A stretch of DNA of 64,000 nt from Methylorubrum populi. GTDB taxonomy: Bacteria; Pseudomonadota; Alphaproteobacteria; Rhizobiales; Beijerinckiaceae. The notes under the pieces were generated by a model. That model saw nothing but the letters and a program-made list of their open reading frames with translations, ran no database searches and had not been told where the DNA came from. A program made the translations under genes and the position numbers. Location of the stretch: NCBI RefSeq assembly GCF_002355515.1, contig NZ_AP014809.1:2008501-2072500 (forward strand), in the 5' to 3' direction. Shown here in pieces: positions 29,122-37,202 of the stretch; the first letter of the stretch is position 1; the number at the start of each line of letters is the position of its first letter.

Positions 29122-30156
29122 GTGAACCGGACAACGACCAGGGTCATCGGGTGGGATCTCGGCGGGGTGCATGTCAAGGCGGCGCTGGTCGAGGACGGCC
29201 GCGTGGTCGAGGCGGTGCAGGCCCCCTGCCGGCTCTGGCGCGGCGTTCCCGCCCTCGACGAGACCTTCGCGCAATTGCCGGACTGGGTGCGGGACGAGGC
29301 GCACCACGCCGTCACCATGACCGGTGAACTGACCGACTGCTTCGCCGACCGGGCCGACGGGGTACACCAGCTCTCGGCCTGGGCCGAAGCGACTCTGACG
29401 GGCGCGGTGCGGATCTATGCCGGCCGCGCCGGCTTCGTCCCGGCCGAGGCCGCCCGCGCGCATGCCGTCGACATCGCCTCCGCCAACTGGCACGCCACCG
29501 CCGCCCTGATCGGCCGGCACGCGCCGCACGCGCTTCTCGTCGATATCGGCTCGACCACCGCTGACCTGATCCCGATCGTGCAGGGTGTTCCCGCCGCGCA
29601 GGGCTACAGCGATGCCGAGCGATTGGAGACGGGCGAACTCGTCTATACCGGTGTGGTGCGCACGCCGCTCCTCGCCTTCGCGGACCACGCGCCCTGGCGC
29701 GGACGGCGCACGCGGCTCATGGCCGAGACGTTTGCGAGCACCGCCGACATCTACCGCCTCACCGGCGATCTGCCGGAGGGGGCCGACCAGCAATACAGCG
29801 CCGACCTCAAGGGGAAGTCGCTTCCCGAGACCGAGACCCGGCTCGCCCGCATGGTCGGCCGCGACCGGGAGGAGGGAAGCACGGGGGAGTGGCGGGCGCT
29901 CGCCGCGTGGTTCGCCGAGGCGCAGCTGCGCCCGCTGCACGATGCCGCCGCGGTGCTGCTCTCGCGCCCGGACCTGCCGGGGGACGCGCCGCTCGTCGTC
30001 TGCGGCGCCGGCCGCTTCCTGGCCGAACGGCTCGCCGCCCGGCTCGGGCGCCGCGCCGTGCCGCTCACCGAGATCATCGCCGAACGCCTGCGGGCCGAGG
30101 ATGCGGCCTGGGTCTCGACCTGCGGCCCGGCCGTCGCCGTCGGTCTGATCGCGTGA
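29122..30156 (+). CDS. Hydantoinase A-like H4MPT-pathway protein (orfY)
   Basis: A GTG start gives 344 residues. The fold belongs to the actin-like ATPase/hydantoinase A group: G-W-D-L-G-G-V-H-V-K at the start and L-V-D-I-G-S-T-T-A-D in the middle form the two phosphate loops. Family members occur with H4MPT and methanofuran genes and are required for C1 transfer, but the reaction is unproven. The start cannot be moved far downstream because the first motif begins at residue 9. Confidence 0.83.
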   Translation: MNRTTTRVIGWDLGGVHVKAALVEDGRVVEAVQAPCRLWRGVPALDETFAQLPDWVRDEAHHAVTMTGELTDCFADRADGVHQLSAWAEATLTGAVRIYAGRAGFVPAEAARAHAVDIASANWHATAALIGRHAPHALLVDIGSTTADLIPIVQGVPAAQGYSDAERLETGELVYTGVVRTPLLAFADHAPWRGRRTRLMAETFASTADIYRLTGDLPEGADQQYSADLKGKSLPETETRLARMVGRDREEGSTGEWRALAAWFAEAQLRPLHDAAAVLLSRPDLPGDAPLVVCGAGRFLAERLAARLGRRAVPLTEIIAERLRAEDAAWVSTCGPAVAVGLIA

Positions 30157-30209
30157 GGAACGGGGCCGCTCCCGCGCGTTGACGGGAACGAAATCACGAG
30201 GAGATGCGA

Positions 30210-30410
30210 ATGACCGCCGGAAACAAGCTCGCCCGCATCCTGGCCACCCGCACCGGCGAGGCGATCGAGTTGGCCTTCGTCACCGAGGACGGCCGGACCA
30301 CGCGGGTGCTCGCGAGCGACGACCAGATCGACCGCCTCGTCGACGAGCTGGAGGACATCCTCAACTCGCCCGCCGAGACCGGCTCCGGCGAGCCACCCGC
30401 GGCGGCCTGA
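30210..30410 (+). CDS. Small acidic conserved protein
   Basis: A 66-residue cytoplasmic protein, preceded by GAGGAG; an ATG two codons earlier is too close to that site. The C-terminal half is acidic (D-D-Q-I-D-R-L-V-D-E-L-E-D-I-L) and likely helical. No family recognised. It follows orfY by 53 bases and may be in the same transcript. Only 3 bases separate its stop from the convergent beta-propeller gene. Confidence 0.6.
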   Translation: MTAGNKLARILATRTGEAIELAFVTEDGRTTRVLASDDQIDRLVDELEDILNSPAETGSGEPPAAA

Positions 30411-30413
30411 CCC

Positions 30414-31529
30414 CTACCGCAGGAAATCCCCGAAGGCGCGCGGGCCGTCGCCGGTCTCGACCGTGCCGGTGATGGTGAGCGTCGAGGGGTCGATCAGGCT
30501 CAGGGAATTATCGCCCCAATTGGCAACGACGACGGTCTTGCCGTCCCGCGTGGTGGCGATCCCTTCCGGGTGGTCGCCGACATCGATCGCGGCGAGCCGC
30601 TTCAGGCTCGCCGGATCGAACACCGTCACGGTGTTGGAATACTGATCGGTCACGAATCCTTTGCCGGCGGCGAGCGCGATCACGTAGGGCCGCTGGCCGG
30701 TGGCGACCCGGCCGGTCTCGCGGCCGCTGGCGATGTCGATCGCCGAGACGTCGTTCGAGACCACGTTGGCGGTGTAGGCGGTGGCGCCGTCCGCCGAGAG
30801 GGTCAGGCCGAACGGGTGCTGGCCGACGACGACGCGCCGGGTCTCCCGGCGGCTCGCCACGTCGATGATCGACACCGAGTTCGACTCGCGGTTGGCCACC
30901 AGCAGCGTGGCGCCGTCCGGCGTCACGGCGATCCCGGACGGGGATTGGCCGGTGGTAATCTCGCCCTCGGGGGTCAGCCCGTCCGCGCCTGGCCGCAGCA
31001 CGAAGACGCGGGTGCCGTACCAGTCGGCGACGTAGACCTCGCCGGATTTCGGATTGACGCCGATGCCAAGGGGCCCGCCGGGCAGGTCGAGGCTCGCCGT
31101 GACCTTGCGCGCCGCGAGGTCGATCACCGAGACGCCATGGCCCTCGGGGCGGGTGACGTAGGCGGACTTCCGGTCGGGCGAGAGGGCGATGCCCGCCGGT
31201 GCGCCCGGCACCGGGATCGATTGCAGGATCTTCTTGGACGCCAAGTCCACGACCTCGACGGCGTTGCCGAGCTGCGCCGTGACCAGGGCTTCCTGGGCGA
31301 GGGCGGGGGCGGCGCAGGCCAGGAGGCCGGCGAGGGCCAGAAAGACCCTCCCCCCTCTGCGGGGGAGGGTGCCTCGCGAATGCGAGGCGGGAGGGGGACG
31401 CGACGTTTCCGGAGAATGCGGAGCCAGCCCCTCACCCGACCCCATTCGGGGGCCACCCTCTCCCGCGGAGGGAAGAGGGGAGAGCCGGCGGGTCCACCGG
31501 AGCACGCTGTCCATGCCGGCTCTGCGCAT
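30414..31529 (-). CDS. Exported YVTN-type beta-propeller with repeat-encoded N-terminus
   Basis: A 371-residue protein. Seven-fold repeats of about 42 residues with Y-V-T/V-A-N and V-x-V-I-D blades mark a periplasmic beta-propeller of the kind often found with PQQ enzymes and similar to LutB in this window. The signal-peptide core F-L-A-L-A-G-L-L-A-C-A-A-P-A-L-A-Q is preceded in frame by about 45 residues coded by palindromic repeat copy 2. No ATG, GTG or TTG exists between the repeat and the hydrophobic core, so translation must begin upstream, at 31529 (AAGG site) or 31514. Role unknown; a partner of the two SRPBCC proteins next to it is plausible. Confidence 0.8.
   Translation of the reverse strand: MRRAGMDSVLRWTRRLSPLPSAGEGGPRMGSGEGLAPHSPETSRPPPASHSRGTLPRRGGRVFLALAGLLACAAPALAQEALVTAQLGNAVEVVDLASKKILQSIPVPGAPAGIALSPDRKSAYVTRPEGHGVSVIDLAARKVTASLDLPGGPLGIGVNPKSGEVYVADWYGTRVFVLRPGADGLTPEGEITTGQSPSGIAVTPDGATLLVANRESNSVSIIDVASRRETRRVVVGQHPFGLTLSADGATAYTANVVSNDVSAIDIASGRETGRVATGQRPYVIALAAGKGFVTDQYSNTVTVFDPASLKRLAAIDVGDHPEGIATTRDGKTVVVANWGDNSLSLIDPSTLTITGTVETGDGPRAFGDFLR
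31346..31480. repeat. Palindromic repeat, copy 2 (inside a signal-peptide region)
   Basis: About 135 bp with the same outer arms and inner core order as copy 1. It is read without stops on the minus strand as part of the beta-propeller precursor, between the start codon and the hydrophobic core. Confidence 0.9.
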
Positions 31530-31534
31530 CGACC

Positions 31535-32065
31535 TTACGAGCCCTTCTCGGCCTTGGCCTTCACGTTCTCCAGGCCCGCCTTGTAGAGGCCGAGCACGGC
31601 CTTCTTGGCGGCCTCGTCGTTCAGCTCGGGCGGCGGATCGTTGTTCATGTAGCCGCGGTAGAACGCGCCGCGCCACGTCATCTTGGTCTTGCCGCCCTCG
31701 CCCTCGACTTCGATCGTCGAGGAATAGTCGTTCACCGGCAGGGTCTTCACGTCGACCTTGTTGATCCGGTACATCAGGGTCTTCTTCTCGGCGTCGTACT
31801 TGGCGAGTTCCTCCTCGACCGTGGCGCCGCCCTTCAGGGTCAGCGTGCGGGTCGCCTTGACCTCGTTGCCGCCCTTGCCCTCGGTCTTCTCGACCACCGG
31901 GATCCAGCTTCCGTCCTGGAAGTTGCCGACGATCGCCCAGACCTTGTCGGCGGGGGCGTTGATCTCGATCGACTCCGACACCTTCTGCCGCGTGGGGCCG
32001 TGCGCCTGCGCGGCGAAGGTGACCGTGGCGAGCGCCGCCACGGCGGCGAGCGTCCTGAACTTCAT
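31535..32065 (-). CDS. Exported SRPBCC-fold protein A
   Basis: A 176-residue protein with a signal peptide ending A-Q-A-H and a polyketide cyclase/START-like SRPBCC domain (I-E-I-N-A-P-A-D-K-V-W-A-I-V-G). Export of this fold is unusual. Near the C-terminus is N-N-D-P-P-P-E-L-N-D, shared exactly with protein B. GGGAGGAG ribosome site. Part of the minus-strand run from orf22. SRPBCC domains bind hydrophobic ligands; the ligand is unknown. Confidence 0.8.
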   Translation of the reverse strand: MKFRTLAAVAALATVTFAAQAHGPTRQKVSESIEINAPADKVWAIVGNFQDGSWIPVVEKTEGKGGNEVKATRTLTLKGGATVEEELAKYDAEKKTLMYRINKVDVKTLPVNDYSSTIEVEGEGGKTKMTWRGAFYRGYMNNDPPPELNDEAAKKAVLGLYKAGLENVKAKAEKGS

Positions 32066-32130
32066 GCGTTTTCTCCTCCCGTTGAGGCGGCCGAGCATGG
32101 CCGCTTCACCCCTCATTCGAGCGACCTGTG

Positions 32131-32667
32131 TCAGGAGCCGCTCTTCTCAAGCCGGGCCTTGAGGTTCTCAAGGCTGGCATGAACCCAGGCCCGCACGGTC
32201 TTCTCCGAATTCTCGTCGTTGAGTTCGGGCGGCGGGTCATTGTTCGGATGGCCCCGGTAGAACGCGGCCTTCCACTCGACGCGGGCCGCGTGCTCGCCCT
32301 CGGGCCGCACCGAGATGGTGGCCGAGTAGTCCTTGGCCGGCAAATCGGTGACCTCGTTCTCGAGGATGTAGTAGGCGAAGCTCATGTGCTCGGGGTCGAG
32401 CTTGCGGCTCTCCTCGACGATGGCGTGGCCGTTCTTCAGGGTCAGCCGGAAGACCGGCTTGTCCGCGCTTCCCTGCCGCTCGCCGCGGGTCACGTTCTCG
32501 ATCCAGGCGGCGTCCGCGGGGTTGCCGACCACCGCCCAGACCTTCTCGGGCGATGCATCGATGGCGACGGTCTCGACGATCTTGCGCCGGGTCGGCGCGT
32601 GCTGGGCCTCGGCCCCGATGGCGGTCACGGCGAGCGCCGCGGCGGCGAGAAGAGCGATCCGCTTCAA
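32131..32667 (-). CDS. Exported SRPBCC-fold protein B
   Basis: A TTG start at 32667 behind GAGGGAG gives 178 residues with a clean signal peptide (M-K-R-I-A-L-L-A-A-A ... A-E-A-Q). Paralogue of protein A: same T-R-x-K start of the domain, P-E-K-V-W-A-V-V-G, A-F-Y-R-G and N-N-D-P-P-P-E-L-N-D. Tandem duplication followed by divergence. No ATG start is available in frame near the signal peptide. Confidence 0.78.
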   Translation of the reverse strand: MKRIALLAAAALAVTAIGAEAQHAPTRRKIVETVAIDASPEKVWAVVGNPADAAWIENVTRGERQGSADKPVFRLTLKNGHAIVEESRKLDPEHMSFAYYILENEVTDLPAKDYSATISVRPEGEHAARVEWKAAFYRGHPNNDPPPELNDENSEKTVRAWVHASLENLKARLEKSGS

Positions 32668-32711
32668 ACCCGACAATCTCCCTCGAACGGCCTCTCGAGG
32701 CTTCTGGCGCC

Positions 32712-33311
32712 TCACAGGGGGCGGCTCGTCCCATCGAGGACGCGCCCGCTGCGCCCGAGGGCGCCCGCGACCTTGTCCTCGATCCAGTCCCAGGCCTCGC
32801 GCTCGGCGGGGCCGGCGGTCTTGGCGATCGCTATGGCATGATAGGCCAATTCCGTCAGGACCTTTTCCGGGCTCAGCATGTGGAGCCGGGTGGACAAAAT
32901 TGCCGCTTCGATCACCGCGCCCTGCGCCCGGTTGTAGCCGATGAAGGGCACGTGGCTGACCGCGTGCACCATCCGCCCGCGGTAGCGCGGGCGCTGCGGG
33001 TCGTCCTCCACCGCGGCCACCTCGAACTCGGCATGGCCGAAGCACTCGGCGAGGCGCTTTCCGGGAATTGTATCGCAGTCCACCACCGGCCAATCGCGCC
33101 GCCCAGTGACGACGCCGGCGATCACCCGCACGTCGCTGGGCGCGGAGGCGGTGAAGTAGGGGCGCTCCGCAAGGTTCTCGATGGTCGGCGAGGGCCGGAA
33201 CGGGGCGAGCACGAAATCCTTGCCCTCGCGGATCAGGCCGAACGGCACGAGATGCATCGTGCCCGCCGCCGACAGGGTTGTGACGACGGTCTCAAGGATC
33301 AGCGGCATCAA
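32712..33311 (-). CDS. DUF447 protein (orf19)
   Basis: A 199-residue protein of the DUF447 group, a flavin-reductase-like split barrel common in archaea and H4MPT-using bacteria. N-terminal P-F-G-L-I and R-P-Y-F/N-L segments fit the family. In M. extorquens orf19 lies with orf20-22 and is implicated in C1 carrier synthesis. Enzymatic role not established. Confidence 0.8.
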   Translation of the reverse strand: MMPLILETVVTTLSAAGTMHLVPFGLIREGKDFVLAPFRPSPTIENLAERPYFTASAPSDVRVIAGVVTGRRDWPVVDCDTIPGKRLAECFGHAEFEVAAVEDDPQRPRYRGRMVHAVSHVPFIGYNRAQGAVIEAAILSTRLHMLSPEKVLTELAYHAIAIAKTAGPAEREAWDWIEDKVAGALGRSGRVLDGTSRPL

Positions 33312-33366
33312 GCTTCCGTCTGAAAGGGGGGCACCGGCTTTTCGAAAAGGTCCGTGCGGGGAGGAG

Positions 33367-34941
33367 TTAGGTTTGGTCGTCGTCCGGCACCAGCCGGCCG
33401 CAGACGATGCGGCCGCCCTTCGGCGCGCTGAGCGGATCGCGTTCGGCCTCCGCGCCGCTGCCGGTCTCGGTGCGCGGCGGTTCGGCCTCGCGCTCGGGAT
33501 CGGTCCGGGCCGCGCGCGCGGTGGCGGGCGCTTCGGGGCCGCTATGCTTGGTATGGGCGGCCTTGGTCGGCCCGGCCGCCTTGAAGGCGGTGGTGTCCTC
33601 CTGGGTCCGGTCGGCGGCGCAGCCCCAGTCGAGGGGTTCGTCCTGCACGTAGCGCTTGCCCAGCCGGAACGCGGTCTCGGCCTTGGTCAGCTCGCCCCCG
33701 AGATAGAAGGCGTGCGCCCCGTCGCTCTCCACGTTCAGATCGGGGAAGAAGGCCATCGCATCGGTGCCGGTGGTGTGACGGTCGCGGTTGTAGACGTGGA
33801 TGCCGTCCTCGGCGACGGCGATGCGGTAATTGGGGTCGCGCACCTCCGCAGCCAGGGCGGCGATCTCCTCGGGGGTCTGCACGTAGGGCCGCTTGTCGTG
33901 GAGCGCGAGCAACTCGCGACCGTAGCCCTTGGGCAGGGCGGCGTCCTCCCGCGCCGCGTACATCACCCGCCGGGCGGCGTCGTGCTCCTCCACCGTGCGC
34001 CGCGTGTGATTCGAGACCTGCACGATCAGCACGTTGCGGATGGCGAGTTCCGAGCACATGCCGACGAGGAGCGCGGTGACGCCGAGGCTGTCGGCCTCGG
34101 TGAGTTCGGTGAGGTTGCCGGTGCCCATCATCATCTCGATGTTCGGCCAGCGCGCCCGGATCTCGCGGTAGCGGACGATCGAGTCGACGAAGCCGAAATG
34201 GATCGGCTCGAGGATCGGATCGGCCATGTAGGGCCGCCCCGCCCGCTCCATCCGCTCGATCGCCCGGTCGAGGGAGGGCAGGTCGTCGGGCCGCATCGGC
34301 ACGAGGATCGGCACCGCGTCGGTCTCGAAGGCGAGGTCGAGCGTCTCCTCGTTGAGGCTCAGCAGATAATCGGCTCCGGCCCGCGCCCCGCGGGTCAGCT
34401 CGTCGAGGGAGAAGGAATCGACGCTGACCTTCAGCCCCGCGCCCTTGAGCGCCCGCACGCTGTCCTCGAGATGCGGGAAGGCCGTGTCGGGCAGGCCGCC
34501 GAGATCGATCACGTCGGCGCCGCGCCGGGCGAGGTCGAGGCCCTTGGCCAGGATCTGGTCCGGCGTCATCTTCGAGGCGTCGACGATCTCGGAGAAGATG
34601 CGCAGGTCGTGGCGCGAGAGATCGACTTTGCGCCCGCTCAACCCGAGATAAGCCGGCAAATCGACGATCTCGTCCGGCCCCCGCTCGACCGGCAGACCGA
34701 AATGGTGGCTGAGCGCCTCCGGATTGGCGCGGCAGCGTCCCGGCAGGACGATGCGGGTCGCGCCCTCGGGCATCTGCACCCGGCGCTTGATGATCTCCTC
34801 GGTCATCAGCGCGGCGACCTTCACCCCGGCATCGGCGATGCTCCAGGTGAAGCGCTCCGCCGGCAGGGTGGCGGCGACCTTCTCCAGCCGGGCATGGGCC
34901 AGCTTGCCGGTGATGAAGACGAGGTGTTCGGGCGCGCTCAT
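33367..34941 (-). CDS. Dihydropteroate synthase-related protein (orf20), MfnF-like candidate
   Basis: A 524-residue two-part protein. Residues 1 to about 130 form a domain found only in this family; 150 to about 400 resemble dihydropteroate synthase (G-A-D-V-I-D-L-G-G-L, V-S-V-D-S-F-S). The C-terminus is a charged low-complexity tail. Archaeal relatives include MfnF, which joins aminomethylfuran diphosphate to tyramine, chemistry like that of dihydropteroate synthase. With orf21 and orf22 it probably makes methylofuran. Start overlaps orf21 stop by four bases. Confidence 0.8.
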   Translation of the reverse strand: MSAPEHLVFITGKLAHARLEKVAATLPAERFTWSIADAGVKVAALMTEEIIKRRVQMPEGATRIVLPGRCRANPEALSHHFGLPVERGPDEIVDLPAYLGLSGRKVDLSRHDLRIFSEIVDASKMTPDQILAKGLDLARRGADVIDLGGLPDTAFPHLEDSVRALKGAGLKVSVDSFSLDELTRGARAGADYLLSLNEETLDLAFETDAVPILVPMRPDDLPSLDRAIERMERAGRPYMADPILEPIHFGFVDSIVRYREIRARWPNIEMMMGTGNLTELTEADSLGVTALLVGMCSELAIRNVLIVQVSNHTRRTVEEHDAARRVMYAAREDAALPKGYGRELLALHDKRPYVQTPEEIAALAAEVRDPNYRIAVAEDGIHVYNRDRHTTGTDAMAFFPDLNVESDGAHAFYLGGELTKAETAFRLGKRYVQDEPLDWGCAADRTQEDTTAFKAAGPTKAAHTKHSGPEAPATARAARTDPEREAEPPRTETGSGAEAERDPLSAPKGGRIVCGRLVPDDDQT

Positions 34942-35672
34942 GCGGCGTGCCTCTCGTGAGGAGCGTCAGAACCGCGGATCACGATCGCGCCGGGAAAGGC
35001 CGCGGCAAAACGGGGGAAAGCGGCATCGACGAGGCCGTCGCGGGCGAGGATATGCGGATCGGTTTCGGCAGGACTGTTTGCCGACTTCATGAGGATGCAG
35101 CGGTCTGCGCCGATCACGCTCGCGAGCCAGAGGGCAAGGCTGTCGGAGGTGACCTCCCAACTCTCGGCGATGTCGGGATGGCCGGCCTTCAGCGCAACCG
35201 GATCCCAGATCACCGAGCGGCCTCGGCCGAGGGCGTCGGCCACGGCCTCCAGGCTCGCGGCGATGGTCAGGCGCGGCTCAACGGCGCAGAACACCTCGGC
35301 CATGCGGCCCATGGCATCGAGGGCGAGGCGGTGGGCGAAAGCGTCGTCGAAGCCGAGTTGACCCTGCGTCGTCCGCACCGCGTCGGCGAAGGGGCCGCCG
35401 CCGGGCACGATCGCCACGGGGGCCTCGTCGGCGCATTCGGCGAGGATGGCGCGGAGCCGCGTGCGGTCGGAGACGAGGCTGCCGCCGATCTTGATGACGG
35501 CACCGCCCGAAACCCTCCCCCCTCTGCGGGGGAGGGTGCCTGCGGAGCAGGCGGCAGAGGGGAGCGACGTCTCCGGACAATCCGGAGCCGGCCCCTCACC
35601 CGACCCCTTTCGGGGGCCACCCTCTCCCGCGGAGGGGAGAGGGATCGGCGTCGCGCTTGTCATGACGGTCAC
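34938..35672 (-). CDS. Amino acid kinase-family protein (orf21), MfnE-like, with repeat-encoded N-terminus
   Basis: A 244-residue protein of the amino-acid kinase fold (V-I-K-I-G-G-S-L start, P-G-G-G-P-F loop), related to archaeal MfnE, which phosphorylates aminomethylfuran phosphate. The kinase begins only at about residue 48; the first 47 residues are coded by repeat copy 3. There is no ATG, GTG or TTG between the repeat and V-I-K-I-G-G, so the extension must be translated unless a rare start is used. The kinase domain looks complete. Overlaps orf22 and orf20 by four bases each. Confidence 0.82.
   Translation of the reverse strand: MTVMTSATPIPLPSAGEGGPRKGSGEGPAPDCPETSLPSAACSAGTLPRRGGRVSGGAVIKIGGSLVSDRTRLRAILAECADEAPVAIVPGGGPFADAVRTTQGQLGFDDAFAHRLALDAMGRMAEVFCAVEPRLTIAASLEAVADALGRGRSVIWDPVALKAGHPDIAESWEVTSDSLALWLASVIGADRCILMKSANSPAETDPHILARDGLVDAAFPRFAAAFPGAIVIRGSDAPHERHAA
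35513..35643. repeat. Palindromic repeat, copy 3 (inside orf21 N-terminus)
   Basis: About 131 bp, same arm order as copies 1 and 2. Lies between the orf21 start codons (35672, 35663) and its kinase domain and is open on the minus strand. Confidence 0.9.
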
Positions 35673-36379
35673 GCGGCGTCGGCTCGCAGACCGGTTCGCA
35701 TCGCCGCGACCGCCTGCGCGACCCGCGCGCCGTCGAGCGCCTCGCGCCGGTCGCCCGCGCGGCAGAGACCGCCGCGGAAGCCGAGATAATCGGCTCCGAG
35801 ACCGGACAGGGCCGGAATGTCGGCGAGCCCGAGCGAGCCGGCGAGCCCGCTCATCAGGCCGTGCACGCGGCAGCGGGCGACGAAGGCGGCGAGTTGCGGC
35901 GCGCTCATCAGGGCAGGCAGCGCGATCCCGCTCTTGCCGCGGGTATCGATCATCGCCCCGGCAAAACCCGCGGCGGCCAAGCGCGCGGCTCCGTCTTCGG
36001 TCACGCCGTCCTCGGCGAAGAGCACGCCGATCACCCGGCCCAGCGCCCGAGCCGCCGCCTCCGCCAGCGCGGCGTCGTCCGCGGCGCCGACGGCGATCTT
36101 GATGAAATCCACCCCCGTCGCGGCCATCGTGGCGATGGCGGCGGCGATCGCCGTCCCGGTGCCGTCGCCGGCCACCGCGCTGGTGACCGCCCGACCGCCG
36201 ACCGTTGCGACGATGGCGCGCACGGTCTCAGGCGGCAGTGCGCCGAGGGCGCCGCGCTCGGGATCCTTGGCGTCGATCAGGTCCGCCCCGGCCCGGAGCG
36301 CCGTCAGCGCCTCGTCGGGCCCGCGCACGCTGACGAGCAGGCGGGGTCGCGCGGAAGAATTCGGTTCGATGTCGGGCAC
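35669..36379 (-). CDS. mfnB: (5-formylfuran-3-yl)methyl phosphate synthase homologue (orf22)
   Basis: A 236-residue TIM-barrel of the DUF556/MfnB family: L-L-V-S-V-R-G-P-D-E-A at the start, D-L-I-D-A-K-D-P with the Schiff-base lysine, and K-I-A-V-G-A-A-D-D. Archaeal MfnB makes the furan core of methanofuran from two glyceraldehyde phosphates. First gene of orf22-orf21-orf20. Confidence 0.88.
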   Translation of the reverse strand: MPDIEPNSSARPRLLVSVRGPDEALTALRAGADLIDAKDPERGALGALPPETVRAIVATVGGRAVTSAVAGDGTGTAIAAAIATMAATGVDFIKIAVGAADDAALAEAAARALGRVIGVLFAEDGVTEDGAARLAAAGFAGAMIDTRGKSGIALPALMSAPQLAAFVARCRVHGLMSGLAGSLGLADIPALSGLGADYLGFRGGLCRAGDRREALDGARVAQAVAAMRTGLRADAA

Positions 36380-36424
36380 GGGAAACGTTCTTGCTCAGCC
36401 TTGCGCGCCCGCACAAGCCCCACC

Positions 36425-36970
36425 TCAGGAACGGCCGGGCAGCGGCTCGGCCAGCAGGCGGTTCTTCACGATCCAGCGCGCGGCGTGGGACCAGTCGTCG
36501 TCGGTGTTGGCTCTTATCACGACCTGGCCCTGACGCACGACCTTGCCGGACTCGGCCTCCGCGATGGTGACGACGAGGCTGAACAGCTGGTTGGCGCCCT
36601 TGTCGGCGAAGGTGGTGACGGCAAGCTCGGCGCCAAGCGCCTTGGCGATCGGACCGGTGCAGCCGTTGCACTTGTAGAGCGGGCTCTCCTTGCGGATTTC
36701 TTCCGCCTGGGGCCTGAGATCGACGCTCTCGAGGCCGCCCTTCTCGGCGAGTTGCTGGCGCAGCACTTCCGTGACGAGGTCGAGGCGCTTCTGGTCGGCC
36801 GGGAGCGGCTTGCGGCCGTAGGCCAGCGTCGGGTCGTTCACCTCCGCCGGGAAGATCGCCGCCTTGCGCGCCGCCTCGCGCGCCGCCTCTTGGCCCAGAG
36901 CCGTGCCGCTCACGACGGACAGGAGGGCGAGGGCGGGCAGGAAAGTACAAAGCCGGGCGCGAAGTCGCAT
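36425..36970 (-). CDS. Exported DUF2380/DUF3280-like protein
   Basis: A 181-residue exported protein, signal peptide ending A-L-G-Q, then a soluble domain with one C-x-x-C (K-C-N-G-C) and a final D-D-D-W-S-H-A-A-R-W segment, resembling the DUF2380/DUF3280 group. Divergent from lutA and therefore possibly controlled together with the lut genes. Function unknown. Confidence 0.65.
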   Translation of the reverse strand: MRLRARLCTFLPALALLSVVSGTALGQEAAREAARKAAIFPAEVNDPTLAYGRKPLPADQKRLDLVTEVLRQQLAEKGGLESVDLRPQAEEIRKESPLYKCNGCTGPIAKALGAELAVTTFADKGANQLFSLVVTIAEAESGKVVRQGQVVIRANTDDDWSHAARWIVKNRLLAEPLPGRS

Positions 36971-37202
36971 GGGGTCGAGGCCTGGGACGGGCGCGGTGCC
37001 GCGCGGACCGACTCTAACTTGGTGTCCCGGAGAATTTGGCAACTGTCGGCGCGCCTGTTCCCGATGCCGGGCGGCCCCTTCGGCAACGGCGACCGGGCGC
37101 GGTCGGGCCGCGGCGCGAGGGCGTCCCAGGATCGTAATCTTATGAAAATCTTATGCTTCTGTCGTTGAGGCCGGTGGCAAGATGTTGCTAGCGTGCCGGG
37201 CA
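36971..37202. promoter_or_regulatory. Divergent promoter region of lutA
   Basis: 232 bp without a gene. It holds the direct repeat at 37136-37155 and otherwise GC-rich sequence. No T-run terminators. Confidence 0.5.
37136..37155 (+). promoter_or_regulatory. Direct repeat AATCTTATG, 11-bp period, upstream of lutA
   Basis: Two perfect AATCTTATG copies begin 11 bp apart, about 50 bp before the lutA start, in GC-rich surroundings where such AT-rich words are rare. The one-turn spacing suggests a tandem regulator site or an overlapping -10 region. Confidence 0.45.
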
